Source of the DNA: UBA1413 sp964552955
Lineage (GTDB): Bacteria; Bacteroidota; Bacteroidia; Bacteroidales; Prolixibacteraceae
Reading direction: 5' to 3'
NCBI GenBank assembly: GCA_964552955.1
Contig: CAZKIU010000019.1
Span: forward strand, 3,809 to 67,808
Length of the DNA stretch: 64,000 nt
The notes under the pieces are model-generated. The model did no database searches and was not told the DNA's origin. It saw nothing but the letters and a program-made list of their open reading frames with translations. Positions 52,512-62,303 of this stretch are shown here, piece after piece. The first letter of the stretch is position 1. The number at the start of each line of letters is the position of its first letter. A program made the translations under genes and the position numbers.

Positions 52512-54914
52512 TCAGAGGATCTTTTCAATTTCTTCCGGGGGAAAGGCCACTACAGCCTTATCGCCATTGACCACAATGGGGCGCTGCAACAGTTGCGGAT
52601 GGGCCGCCAGGATCCTGATCCATTCGTCGGGAGAGAATTCTTTTTCCTTGAACGCCGTCCTGTAAAGAGGCTCCTGGGTGCGTACCAGCCCGAGAGGGTG
52701 TTTCCCTGTTTTCTCCACGATCTCACGCAGCTCGGCCTCGGTGATTCCCTCGGTCAGATACTTGTGGATCTCCAGGTCATATCCTTTTTTCTCCATGTAT
52801 TTGAGGCCTGCCCGGCTGTGGGAGCAGCGGGGATTGTGGTAGATCTTCATGATGACGTGGTGCTGTTTACGGATGAAGTTATAAAAATCCTCCTGGGCGC
52901 GGTATTTGTGAATGGGATCACTCCGGTCATAGAGGTTCCGCAGCTCAGGGTCGAGGATCCGGGCTTTGGTATTATCGCGGAGCTGGATCTGGAGCATCTC
53001 CCTGAGCTCGTTGCGGATATCGGGATCGTAAATCGGAACGGCCACCTCAATGCGCCGGTTGAGATTGCGGGGCATCCAGTCGGCAGAACTGATAAAATAA
53101 CGCTCATCGCCGTCGTTGCCGAAGGCGAAAATCCGCGAATGCTCCAGATATTTATCCACAATACTGAGCCCTTCAATGTGGTCACTCAGTCCGGGAATCC
53201 CTGTTTTCATGCCAAAGATGCCACGTACGATGAGTTTGACCTGGACGCCGGCCTGGGAGGCTTCGTAGATTTTCTCCATCATTCCGGGGTCGATCAGGCT
53301 GTTCATCTTGAGGATCATCCAGGCAGGTTTGCCTTTCCGGGCCAGCTTGATCTCCCTGCGGATCATTTTGACAAAGAATTCCCTCATGCCAAAGGGACTG
53401 ACGATCAGGTTCCGGTAGTCGAAATGCCTGTAATTGTGCTTAAAAAACTCGAAGACATTGGCCACTTCGTCGGCCAGCCGCGGATCGGAGGTCATCAGCC
53501 CCTCGTCGGCATAGATACGGGCTGTGCTTTCGTTGAAGTTGCCCGTGCCGATATAGGCATAATTGCGATAACCCGTTCCCTCCTGACGTTTGATCCACAA
53601 CAGCTTGCTGTGGACCTTCAGCCCGGCAATCCCGTTGATCACATTGGCCCCTTCCTCCTGGAGTTTGTTGGACCAGAAGATGTTGGCTTCTTCGTCAAAA
53701 CGGGCCTGCAGCTCGATGACCACCGTGACGCTTTTACCGTTGCGGATGGCATTCAACAGGGCATTCACCACCTTGGAATCGGCGGCCACCCGGTAAAGGG
53801 TGATGCCGATCTCCTCGACCTGCGGGTCGATGGCCGCTTCGCGCAGCAGGTCGATGAAATGGAGAAACATCTGGTAGGGATAATGCAACATGACATCCTT
53901 CCGGCGAAGTACCTTCAGCAGACTGGTATGCAGGGGGAGATCCTTGTGCCGGAAGGGCGGTAACTTCAGGTAATAGTGGCTTTTCTTACCGATTTCCGGA
54001 AAATCCATGAAATCCTTGTGGTTGTGGTATTTCCCTCCGGGAACCGCATCTTCTTCCTCTTCGATCTTCATCTTCTTGAGGATGAACTTGAGCAGGTCAG
54101 TGGGCATCTCCCGGTCATAAATCAACCTGACCGGCCTTCCGGTCTTTCTTTTTTTGAGACCGGTCTCCATCTTCTCTATGAATGACTTGGAAATGTCATC
54201 GTCGATGTCAATTTCGGCGTCGCGGGTGATCTTAATGGTATAGGCCTCATACCGGTTGTAGTCGAAAGTGTAAAAGAGGTCATCGAAACAATAGCGGATG
54301 ACATCATCGAGGAACATGACATATTTTTTAGTGCCGGAGGGGGGAAGCACCAGGAAACGGGGTACCGACCGGCTGGGGATCCTTATGAGGGAGTAGGCGA
54401 AGTCATCGGGGGAGGAACTCCCCGTCAACTTGACAGCCAGGTAAACCGACCGGTCACGCAGGTAGGGAAAGGAGTTCTTCCGGGAGAGCATGATGGGAAC
54501 CAAATTCGGCAAGACCCTGCGCTGGAAATACTTCCGGACAAAGACCCCCTGTTTGTGGGTGAGTTGTTTCTCGTTGATCAGGTAAATATCATCTTTGCGG
54601 AGTTCCTCCAGGATGTCATTGAAAATGCGGAGGACTTTATGTTGCTGGCGGCCTACGATTTCCAGGATCTGATCGTGCAGTTCCTTGGGTGTCATCTCTC
54701 CCAGAAGGGCTTCTTCGTCCCGGCCGAAATCGACCATCCGTCGGACGGTAGCCACCCTGACCCGGAAGAACTCATCCAGGTTATTGGAGAAAATACCGAT
54801 GAACCGGATCCGCTCAAAGAGCGGAGTTGCCTGATCTTCAGCTTCCTGTAAAACCCTCTCATTGAAGGAAAGCCAGCTGATCTCCCTGTTGATGAACAAC
54901 TCTTCTGAATTCAT
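52512..54914 (-). CDS. ppk1: Polyphosphate kinase 1 fused in frame to an ArsC-like domain
   Basis: From the ATG at 54914 this gives 800 residues. Residues 1-688 are a full-length PPK1, which makes polyphosphate reversibly from ATP: NREISWLSFNERVLQEA at the start, FSNNLDEFFRVR, then LYRVAADSKVVNALLNAI, VIELQARFDEEANI and the phospho-histidine region GLKVHSKLLWI. From M689 (52850) the frame continues without a stop into a complete ArsC-family domain of 112 residues: NPRCSHSRAGL with the redox cysteine, LGLVRTQEPLYR and LLQRPIVVNGDKAVVAFPPEEI. Reading backwards past 54914 would run into the antisense of the next gene, so I reject the 5' extension. The Q684 codon CAG (52863-52865) is one base from a stop, so a sequencing or mutational origin of the fusion needs to be excluded. 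Confidence 0.88.
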   Translation of the reverse strand: MNSEELFINREISWLSFNERVLQEAEDQATPLFERIRFIGIFSNNLDEFFRVRVATVRRMVDFGRDEEALLGEMTPKELHDQILEIVGRQQHKVLRIFNDILEELRKDDIYLINEKQLTHKQGVFVRKYFQRRVLPNLVPIMLSRKNSFPYLRDRSVYLAVKLTGSSSPDDFAYSLIRIPSRSVPRFLVLPPSGTKKYVMFLDDVIRYCFDDLFYTFDYNRYEAYTIKITRDAEIDIDDDISKSFIEKMETGLKKRKTGRPVRLIYDREMPTDLLKFILKKMKIEEEEDAVPGGKYHNHKDFMDFPEIGKKSHYYLKLPPFRHKDLPLHTSLLKVLRRKDVMLHYPYQMFLHFIDLLREAAIDPQVEEIGITLYRVAADSKVVNALLNAIRNGKSVTVVIELQARFDEEANIFWSNKLQEEGANVINGIAGLKVHSKLLWIKRQEGTGYRNYAYIGTGNFNESTARIYADEGLMTSDPRLADEVANVFEFFKHNYRHFDYRNLIVSPFGMREFFVKMIRREIKLARKGKPAWMILKMNSLIDPGMMEKIYEASQAGVQVKLIVRGIFGMKTGIPGLSDHIEGLSIVDKYLEHSRIFAFGNDGDERYFISSADWMPRNLNRRIEVAVPIYDPDIRNELREMLQIQLRDNTKARILDPELRNLYDRSDPIHKYRAQEDFYNFIRKQHHVIMKIYHNPRCSHSRAGLKYMEKKGYDLEIHKYLTEGITEAELREIVEKTGKHPLGLVRTQEPLYRTAFKEKEFSPDEWIRILAAHPQLLQRPIVVNGDKAVVAFPPEEIEKIL

Positions 54915-55094
54915 AGCCACCTCGAACCTCAAATTTATCAAATTAACCAATCCGTGATCTTTTTGTTTCTGAAATCTGTTGAAGTCCCTCTTTTTTGCCA
55001 CCTTTGAAAGCCGCTGACTCCGGCCGGGGCCTCCACTGCTGGAGGAAGGCCAGGAGCGGTCGTATAAGGCCTGAACATAATAATAACCCTGAAT

Positions 55095-55829
55095 ATGGGA
55101 GCAGAGCAACCGCATTACCGTCATTTGTTTTTTGATCTGGACAACACGGTATGGGATTTCAACCGCAACTCCTGTGCTGCGCTGGAGGAGTGTTTTCCGG
55201 TATTTGGACTGGAGGAGGGATGTTTTGAGGCCTTTTTTACACATTATAACAGGCATAACGATGCCTTGTGGGCATTGTACCGTCAAAACGGCATCACCAA
55301 GCAGGAACTCTCCCGGGCCAGGTTTGATCTGACGCTGGCCGACCTGGGCATCACCGGCATTGATGGCCTGGAGTTCAACCAGCTCTATCTTTCGCGGATG
55401 CCCCTCCAGACCCGCCTCTGCGATGGCGCCGGGGAGGTGCTTACCCTCCTGGCGCAAAAGTACCAGATGCACATCATCACCAACGGATTTAGTGAAGTGC
55501 AGTATAAAAAGCTGACCAATAGTGGTCTGGACCCTTTTTTCGGAAGGGTTTTCGTGTCGGAGGAGATCAAATCCCCCAAACCCTCCCCTGAGATCTTTCG
55601 TCATGCCCTCAAAACATGCAACGCCCGCAAAAAAGAGAGCCTGATGATCGGCGACTCCTGGGAAGTCGACATCCTGGGCGCCATGTCGGTGGGCATTGAT
55701 CAGATCCATTATGCCCCGTTCCTGCCTGCCCCCTCCTTCACCCCGGAAGAACTACAAACCCTGAACCGGAACCGTACCCTGACCCGCCGCATCAACAAAC
55801 TGACCGAACTGCTTCCAATACTTTTGTAA
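55095..55829 (+). CDS. HAD-family phosphatase, YjjG (pyrimidine 5'-nucleotidase) type
   Basis: This 244-residue cytoplasmic protein has the HAD motifs: I FFDLDNTVWDF (nucleophile D in DLDNT), II ITNGFSE, III K in SPKPSPEIF and IV MIGDSWEVDILGA. Motif I with DNTVWDF and the small helical cap match the YjjG-like noncanonical nucleotidase group, which hydrolyses modified or excess pyrimidine nucleotides. The start is 180 bases from the divergent ppk1 start. Confidence 0.88.
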   Translation: MGAEQPHYRHLFFDLDNTVWDFNRNSCAALEECFPVFGLEEGCFEAFFTHYNRHNDALWALYRQNGITKQELSRARFDLTLADLGITGIDGLEFNQLYLSRMPLQTRLCDGAGEVLTLLAQKYQMHIITNGFSEVQYKKLTNSGLDPFFGRVFVSEEIKSPKPSPEIFRHALKTCNARKKESLMIGDSWEVDILGAMSVGIDQIHYAPFLPAPSFTPEELQTLNRNRTLTRRINKLTELLPILL

Positions 55830-55970
55830 ACATTAAAAAGCAGGATTAAAATACTGTTAAACAGCATGGTAAGGACGTTTAACCCTATGGTTATGCTCCC
55901 CGGAGCTGGCTGTCTCCCATTAAATTTGTTAAAATTTATTAATAAAGGTCAAAAAAAATTAAGAATTGTC

Positions 55971-56002
55971 TTGGCGGTATGGAATTACTTTTTTTACATT
56001 TG
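55971..56002 (+). promoter_or_regulatory. Promoter of the third susC gene
   Basis: TTG at 55971-55973 and TACATTTG at 55995-56002 are 21 bases apart. The gene starts at 56190, leaving a leader of about 180 bases that is AT-rich near the promoter and holds no gene or terminator that I can see. The rest of 55830-56189 has no other feature. Confidence 0.72.
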
Positions 56003-56189
56003 TGTTGATTGATTTTTGTAAATAACCGCTGGGATTTATTTTAAAATTCAAATCTGACTCGTGTGTCCTGCAAAATGGTGGCATATTCCGGAGAAGAATG
56101 GGGAGAAAGACGGAAGATACCATCAGGTCTGGATGGGGACAGGGTAAAAATAGTTTACTATCTCTATTTATTAACTTAAAATTATCTCT

Positions 56190-59100
56190 ATGAAAAAAGT
56201 TGCGCTGTTACTGGCCCTTCTTCTGTTAGGGCTGCAGGGCTTGTTTGCTCAAACCCGGGATATTTCGGGGTCCGTGACTTCTTCGGAAGACGGGGCTCCC
56301 ATTCCGGGTGTGTCTGTAGTGGTCAAGGGGACCACTTTGGGGACGGTGACCGACATGAACGGAGCCTTCACCCTGAGGATTCCCGCCAATGCACAAACCC
56401 TGATGTTTTCTTTTGTGGGTATGAACAGTTTGGAAGTTCCCATCGGGACCCAGACCAATTTTAAGGTATTGATGTACCCTGCCACCTTTGGTGTGGATGA
56501 GGTGGTGGTGACTGCCCTGGGTATTTCAAGGGAGAAAAAGGCCTTGGGTTATGCTGTGCAGGATGTGAAGGGGGAGGAACTGACCAAGGTCAGGACCGCC
56601 AATGTGATCAGTTCTCTTGCCGGTCGTGTTTCGGGGGTACAGATATCCACGGCCACCGGTCAGATGGGTGGCGGGGCGAAAATCAACATTCGTGGGAATA
56701 CCTCCCTGACTAAGAATAACCAGCCTTTGTTTGTGGTTGACGGGATTCCGCTCGACAACTCAGACTTCTCTTACGGAGCCACAGGGGGTGGTGGTTATGA
56801 CCTGGGTAACCTGGCCAGCGATATCAACCCTGACGACATTGAATCGGTATCGGTGCTGAAGGGAGCCAGTGCTTCCGCACTTTATGGTTCACGTGCCGCC
56901 AACGGGGTCATTATGGTCACCACCAAAAAGGGCACAACGGGCGGTAAGAAGGCCCTGGGCATCTCGGTCAACTCCAGCGTCACCCTTGAAAATGCCGCTT
57001 ACTATCCCCAGTACCAGAAACTCTATGGCGGGGGTTACGGCGATGAATTCCTCAGCTTCGAACTCAATGGAAAGGAGTACCTCTATCCCGATTTCACCAC
57101 CGACGAAAGTTGGGGACCGAAGTATGACCCCAGTGTGAAGGTGCTGCTCTTCAACTCTTTTGATGAGTGGGATACGGCTAATTATCTGAAGGAAAAACCG
57201 TGGGTGTATCCCGAAAACGACTACACCTATTATTTCAGAACAGGAGTCAACTACCAGAACAATGTGGCCCTGACGGCCAACAACGAGGCGAGTGCGTTGC
57301 GTATCTCCCTGACCAACATGGATGTCAAGGGGATTTATCCCAACAGCACCCTGACCCGCAATACCATTAACCTGAGCGGAAGTTCCCGTTTCAACAAGTT
57401 CATGGATGGTTGGGTTAATGCCAACTATATAGAGAATGTGGCCGTGGGTCGTCCCGAAACCGGTTATGGTGACAGGAACCCTGTGCAGAAGATGTGGCAG
57501 TGGATCCATACCAGTGCCGATTACAAGGCCATGGAAAATTACAAGAATCCCGACGGGACGCAGAGAAGCTGGAACAGGCAGGACTGGAATGTTGCTCCTC
57601 CGGCTTATACCGACAATCCATACTGGAGTGCCTATGAAAATTACGAGAACGACCGCAGGGACAGGTTCTTCGGCAATTTCGGCCTCAACATCCAGTTGTC
57701 GCCGTGGGCCAAACTGACCGGCCGTTCAGGTGCTGACTTTTACAAGTTTCTGACCGAAGAGAGAATGGCTATTGGTTCACAGGCCCAGTCGGAATATTAC
57801 AAAAGCGTTTACACCAACCTGGAAGTCAACAATGAACTCTTCCTCACCCTGACCAAGAGGTTTATGAACAACGACCTGGGCGTCAATGCTATCGTCGGAG
57901 GCAACAGGCTGGACCGCAAATATTGGAGGGATGGCGGGATTACCGTTGGGGGGCTGATTCAGTCCGGGTTATACAATCTCTCCAACTCTCTTAACAAGGC
58001 TACTGTTTATGACTATAGCAGTTGGAAGAGGATCAACAGCCTCTATGCCAATGCCAGCTTTGATTACAAAAATATGGCTTTCCTCGAATTGACCGGCCGT
58101 AACGACTGGTCTTCAACCCTTCCCAGTGGAAACCGTTCCTATTTCTATCCCTCCGCCACCTTCAGCTTCCTCTTTTCGGAGCTGGAAGGACTCAAGGACA
58201 ATCCGGTGCTCTCCTTTGCCAAGTTAAGGGCAGGTGTTGCCAAGGTGGGGAATGACACGGGTCCCTTTGAGCTGCTCAACTATGTGGCCATCAACTCCAC
58301 ATTCATGGATGCCGAACTGGAACAGAATCCCCGTATGAGCTATTCTAGCACGCTGAACAATCCCAACCTGAAACCTGAAATCACCACCTCGTGGGAAGTG
58401 GGTACCGAACTGAAGTTCTTCCAAAACAGGATCGGGCTGGATCTCTCCTATTTCTATAAGGAAACCGAGAACCAGATTGTTCCGGTCAGGGTTTCGGGAG
58501 CCACCGGTTACGGTTCCAAGATCATCAATGCCGGTTTGATGACCAACAAGGGTATTGATGTCGCCATTATGGCCACTCCAGTCAAGGTGAAGGATTTCTC
58601 GTGGGACATTCAGCTGAACATGGCCACCCTGGAAAACAAGGTGGTAGAAATTGCCGAAGGTCTTGACTACCTGACGTTGGGCTCAGGCCCCTTCAAAGTG
58701 CAGACCGGTGCTTTCAAGGGTTTCTCCTATCCGATCATTTATGGTACCGACTATGTGACCGATGCCCAGGGCAACAGGGTGGTCAGCACCAGTGGCCATT
58801 ACATTCCTTCCGAAATCAAGCCTTTGGCCAATGTCACCCCGAATTTCACGGCTGGTCTGACCAATACCTTCAACTATAAGGGTATTGATCTCAGCGTCCT
58901 CTTCGACATGCAGAGGGGCGGAAATATGTACTACCTCTCCTATATGTGGGGGATGTATTCCGGTATTCTCGAGGAGTCGGCCGCTCTCAATGAAAACGGC
59001 AAAAACATCAGGGATGCCAAGGATGATGGCGGAGGTCTTCTTCTCGACGGAGTATACGGACGCTATGATGCCGTGACCCGAAAAATCACCTATCTGAATG

Positions 59101-59447
59101 CCAACGGCACTGAAGCCTCCAGCCCGGTGAAAAACACCACCAGGGTTGACGGACAGGCGTGGGCTGAGAAACACTATGATGGTCCCGACCGCCAGAGCAT
59201 CTTCAGCACTGACTTTATCAAACTGCGTGAGGTGAGACTGGGTTATACTATTCCTTCGCGTTACACCGGACCGGTGAAAGACCTGCGCATTTCCGCCTTC
59301 GGAAGGAACCTGGCCATCTTCGGCGCCGCCACGAACCACTTCGATCCTGAATATCTGCAGATGGCAGGCAGCAATGCCCAGGGGATTGAAGGGGGTTATC
59401 TGCCCGGAACCAGGTCTTACGGATTTGGACTTAACTTTAATTTTTAA
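56190..59447 (+). CDS. SusC/RagA-type TonB-dependent transporter (third pair)
   Basis: This 1085-residue outer-membrane transporter has a signal peptide ending near GLFAQ, a carboxypeptidase-like domain (DISGSVTSSEDGAPIPGVS, residues 23-100), a TonB box (DEVVVTALGISREKKALGYA), a plug with NIRGNTSLTKNNQPLFVVDG and SVLKGASASALYGSRAANGV, and a barrel with LTGRNDWSSTLP and the terminal SYGFGLNFNF. The DEVVVTALGISREKKALGY form marks a distinct SusC subgroup. It has its own promoter and long leader and is followed by a susD gene, but no enzyme gene is near. The cargo may be a peptide or oligosaccharide. Confidence 0.96.
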   Translation: MKKVALLLALLLLGLQGLFAQTRDISGSVTSSEDGAPIPGVSVVVKGTTLGTVTDMNGAFTLRIPANAQTLMFSFVGMNSLEVPIGTQTNFKVLMYPATFGVDEVVVTALGISREKKALGYAVQDVKGEELTKVRTANVISSLAGRVSGVQISTATGQMGGGAKINIRGNTSLTKNNQPLFVVDGIPLDNSDFSYGATGGGGYDLGNLASDINPDDIESVSVLKGASASALYGSRAANGVIMVTTKKGTTGGKKALGISVNSSVTLENAAYYPQYQKLYGGGYGDEFLSFELNGKEYLYPDFTTDESWGPKYDPSVKVLLFNSFDEWDTANYLKEKPWVYPENDYTYYFRTGVNYQNNVALTANNEASALRISLTNMDVKGIYPNSTLTRNTINLSGSSRFNKFMDGWVNANYIENVAVGRPETGYGDRNPVQKMWQWIHTSADYKAMENYKNPDGTQRSWNRQDWNVAPPAYTDNPYWSAYENYENDRRDRFFGNFGLNIQLSPWAKLTGRSGADFYKFLTEERMAIGSQAQSEYYKSVYTNLEVNNELFLTLTKRFMNNDLGVNAIVGGNRLDRKYWRDGGITVGGLIQSGLYNLSNSLNKATVYDYSSWKRINSLYANASFDYKNMAFLELTGRNDWSSTLPSGNRSYFYPSATFSFLFSELEGLKDNPVLSFAKLRAGVAKVGNDTGPFELLNYVAINSTFMDAELEQNPRMSYSSTLNNPNLKPEITTSWEVGTELKFFQNRIGLDLSYFYKETENQIVPVRVSGATGYGSKIINAGLMTNKGIDVAIMATPVKVKDFSWDIQLNMATLENKVVEIAEGLDYLTLGSGPFKVQTGAFKGFSYPIIYGTDYVTDAQGNRVVSTSGHYIPSEIKPLANVTPNFTAGLTNTFNYKGIDLSVLFDMQRGGNMYYLSYMWGMYSGILEESAALNENGKNIRDAKDDGGGLLLDGVYGRYDAVTRKITYLNANGTEASSPVKNTTRVDGQAWAEKHYDGPDRQSIFSTDFIKLREVRLGYTIPSRYTGPVKDLRISAFGRNLAIFGAATNHFDPEYLQMAGSNAQGIEGGYLPGTRSYGFGLNFNF

Positions 59448-59458
59448 TTCTAAGAAGT

Positions 59459-61021
59459 ATGAAGAGGTATAAATATATTCTTGCATTTGCCACTTTGTTA
59501 ATCTTTTCATTAACAGGGTGCGAAAAGGATTTCGACAAGATTAATGACAATCCTAACCAGTCTCTGGAAGCTGCTACCCCGGCCCTTTTAAGCCAGGCCA
59601 TCAGGGATATTGCTTACAATAACCATGATGTATGGTACATGTGCCGCCAGTCAGCGGTTGCCGCCCAGCATTTTGCCCAGCGCAACTACACCTCCGAAGA
59701 CCGTTATTCCTTCCGGTCGGGAACTACTGACGGTTTCTTCAGGAACAACTACATCTACCTGAACAACCTGCAGAAGATCATCAATCTGAATACCGGTACG
59801 GACACCAAGGACAAATACGCCGCTCTTTATGGGGAAAATAAAATGCAGATTGCCGTGGCTGAGATCATGAAGGCCTGGTCTTTCCAGTTGCTTACCGATT
59901 ATTTCGGCGACATTCCCTATTCCCAGGCCATGGATCTGGGAAAATATCCCCAGCCGGCTTATGACAGCCAGAAAGCGGTATATGACGGCCTGATTTCCGT
60001 GCTGAAGAAGGCGGTAGAAGATCTGAGTGCCTCGGAAACCGGTTTTGCCACGGGCGACCTTTTGTTCAACGGCGATCTTGACAAATGGATAAAATTTGCC
60101 AACTCCCTACGCTTGAGATTGGCTTTACGTGCCTCAAAGGCGAATGCTTCCTATCTCACCGAAGCCCGCGATGCCATTGCCGACGGAGTCATGGAAAGCA
60201 ATGATGACAATGCCATGTGTGCCTTCAGTACCTCGGGAGCTCCCAATGAAGCCCCGCTTTATAACGGTTATTTTGTGAACAACCGGAATGACTTCACCTT
60301 CACCGCCCAGTTCATGGAGCTCATCAAGGGGAACGACTACCTCTCCTTTGTCAATCCTTTCAAGGGGCTGCGTGATCCCAGGTATACCGTCTTTACGACT
60401 TACACCACCAACCGTAATGGAGTACCTTACGGGATGACCGACGCTCAGACCCAGCAGTGGTGGTCAGGGAACTCCGCTTCCCGTATCAGCTTCCTGGGTA
60501 GAAATCCTGTTTTCCTGCATGCCGATTATCCTGCCACTTTCCTCGATTACCCGACGGTTTGTTTCATGGTATCGGAAGTGGAAGGATGGGATGCCACCAC
60601 CTTCCAGGAAGGGATTGAAGCCTCCATCGAAAAGTGGGGTGCTGCTGCTGATGCAAACTATGTGACAACCGTGATGCAAAAGTTCAATGCTGCTACTCCC
60701 GAAGCCAAGAAGGAAATGGTTCTTACCCAGAAGTATATCCATCTTCTGACGCAGTCGCATGAAGCCTGGGCCGAATACCGCCGCACGGGTTATCCCAAAT
60801 CACTGGTTAAACCGGGAGGTGTGACCGCCGTGATCGGAGGGGCCAACCGTACTTTCGACCCCATTCCGGGAAGCGAATCAGGCAGCGATATTGTCGCCCG
60901 CTTCAAGTATCCCACCTCGGAGTACACGCTCAATAAGGCCAACGTGGAAAAAGCCGTTGCCGCAATGGGCGAGGATACCCACAAGCAGAAACTGTGGTGG
61001 GCTGGCGGTGGCAAGCAGTAA
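59459..61021 (+). CDS. SusD-like lipoprotein (SusD/RagB group 2 type)
   Basis: This 520-residue surface lipoprotein has a clear signal (MKRYKYILAFATLLIFSLTGC, C at residue 21) and the start KDFDKINDNPNQSLEAATPALLSQ of the SusD-like group 2 family (PF12771-like). Mid-chain markers are MKAWSFQLLTDYFGDIPYSQAM near residues 140-160 and FANSLRLRLALRAS near 210. It partners the SusC protein 12 bases upstream. A perfect terminator lies behind it at 61125-61158. Confidence 0.94.
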   Translation: MKRYKYILAFATLLIFSLTGCEKDFDKINDNPNQSLEAATPALLSQAIRDIAYNNHDVWYMCRQSAVAAQHFAQRNYTSEDRYSFRSGTTDGFFRNNYIYLNNLQKIINLNTGTDTKDKYAALYGENKMQIAVAEIMKAWSFQLLTDYFGDIPYSQAMDLGKYPQPAYDSQKAVYDGLISVLKKAVEDLSASETGFATGDLLFNGDLDKWIKFANSLRLRLALRASKANASYLTEARDAIADGVMESNDDNAMCAFSTSGAPNEAPLYNGYFVNNRNDFTFTAQFMELIKGNDYLSFVNPFKGLRDPRYTVFTTYTTNRNGVPYGMTDAQTQQWWSGNSASRISFLGRNPVFLHADYPATFLDYPTVCFMVSEVEGWDATTFQEGIEASIEKWGAAADANYVTTVMQKFNAATPEAKKEMVLTQKYIHLLTQSHEAWAEYRRTGYPKSLVKPGGVTAVIGGANRTFDPIPGSESGSDIVARFKYPTSEYTLNKANVEKAVAAMGEDTHKQKLWWAGGGKQ

Positions 61022-61124
61022 CCTCTGCTGAGAAACTTCTGGCCGGGGGGATCAGTCTCTACTTTCTCCTTCAATCTTAGTATTTTACGGGAATTGCCCT
61101 CCGGCCCTTTTTGAAATATCGGAA

Positions 61125-61158
61125 GAAACCCGGCCTCAGTGCCGGGTTTCTCTGTTTT
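61125..61158 (+). terminator. Intrinsic terminator of the third susCD operon
   Basis: A perfect 10-bp stem (61125-61134 with 61141-61150, GAAACCCGGC and GCCGGGTTTC) with a 6-base loop is followed by TCTGTTTT. It ends the susCD message just before fmt and fixes the fmt start downstream of it. Confidence 0.88.
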
Positions 61159-61191
61159 AAAAGCCGTATCTTGCCCACTATAATCCAATTC

Positions 61192-62178
61192 ATGACGCGT
61201 ATGGATCCCAGGCAGCTTCGTATTGTTTTTATGGGAACCCCCGAATTTGCCGTGGAGAGTCTGCGGGCCCTGGTGGATAACGGTTATCATGTGGCGGGGG
61301 TGGTCACTGCTCCTGACAAGCCGGCAGGGCGGGGGCTGAAAGTCGCGGAAAGCGCGGTGAAGAAATATGCCGTTTCTGCCGGGCTCAGGGTGCTGCAGCC
61401 TGAAAAGCTGAAAGAGCTCGCCTTCCTGGAGGAGCTGGCCGCCCTGGAAGCTGACCTCCAGGTGGTGGTGGCCTTCCGTATGCTCCCCGAGGTGGTTTGG
61501 GCCCGGCCCCGCCTGGGCACCTTTAACCTTCATGCTTCCCTGCTGCCGCAATACCGCGGCGCCGCACCCCTCAACTGGGCCCTCATCAACGGCGAAACCG
61601 AAACCGGAGCGACCACCTTCCTCCTGTCACATGAAATCGACACCGGAAAGATTCTCTTCCGGGAAAGGGAGAACATAGGGTACGAGGATTCCGTAGGAGA
61701 TCTCCATGACCGGCTGATGGTCAGGGGGGCACGGCTGGTGCTGAAAACCGTCGATGCCCTGGCTTCCGGAGCCTATACCCCCATTCCGCAGGAGGAACTG
61801 ATGGCGAACGGAGGACCACTCAAAACCGCCCCCAAGATCTTCAGGGAGGATATGCATCCCGACTGGAAGGCCCCGGCGGAAAGAATCCGCAACCTGATCA
61901 GGGGGCTCTCCCCCTGGCCGGCCGCCTGGACTACCCTCCGCAACGGGGAAACCGGTGCGGAAACCGAAATGAAAATCTTCAGGGCTGACACCGGCGGCCC
62001 CCTGCCCCCAGGAACTCTCCCCGGGAGGATATCTTCCGATGGCAAAAACAGCCTGGAGATCGCCTGCGGCGACCATTGGCTCCGGATCACCGACCTGCAG
62101 CTCGCCGGCCGGAAACGGATGAATGCCTCCGAATTCCTGCGGGGATTCAATCATCCTGATCATTGGCGGGCCACCTGA
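61192..62178 (+). CDS. fmt: Methionyl-tRNA formyltransferase
   Basis: From the ATG at 61192 (or 61201) this gives about 328 residues; the frame upstream to 61111 runs through the terminator of the preceding operon and is rejected. The catalytic domain has RIVFMGTPEFAVESLRAL, GVVTAPDKPAGRG, LHASLLPQYRGAAPLNWALINGE (with the catalytic N/H region) and FLLSHEIDTGKIL; the C-terminal oligonucleotide-binding domain follows near residue 215. It formylates initiator Met-tRNA with 10-formyl-tetrahydrofolate. All key motifs are intact. Confidence 0.95.
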   Translation: MTRMDPRQLRIVFMGTPEFAVESLRALVDNGYHVAGVVTAPDKPAGRGLKVAESAVKKYAVSAGLRVLQPEKLKELAFLEELAALEADLQVVVAFRMLPEVVWARPRLGTFNLHASLLPQYRGAAPLNWALINGETETGATTFLLSHEIDTGKILFRERENIGYEDSVGDLHDRLMVRGARLVLKTVDALASGAYTPIPQEELMANGGPLKTAPKIFREDMHPDWKAPAERIRNLIRGLSPWPAAWTTLRNGETGAETEMKIFRADTGGPLPPGTLPGRISSDGKNSLEIACGDHWLRITDLQLAGRKRMNASEFLRGFNHPDHWRAT

Positions 62179-62232
62179 AGCCGGTGGGACGGTCCTTCTC
62201 CCTGGCGGACTCCCGGCTCACCCGCCTTTTTG

Positions 62233-62277
62233 TAAAAAAATCCTGCAGCGCACTCCCACGGGAGCAGGCTGCAGGAT
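62233..62277 (-). terminator. Terminator behind the small membrane protein gene
   Basis: ATCCTGCAGC at 62240-62249 pairs with 62268-62277. An inner CTCCC/GGGAG hairpin lies in the loop. The A run at 62234-62240 is the U tract on the minus strand. It lies between the convergent fmt and small membrane protein genes. Confidence 0.78.
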
Positions 62278-62303
62278 AATCCGGGATTTCAGCTTTTCGC
62301 GGC

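Noticed and set aside
54915..55709. 5' extension of the ppk1 frame by 265 residues
   Set aside because: The extension is antisense to the HAD phosphatase gene and to the intergenic region, and the family N-terminus (MNSEELFINREISW) starts at 54914.
61111..61191. Longer fmt start
   Set aside because: These codons run through the terminator hairpin of the susCD operon and do not resemble the family N-terminus.
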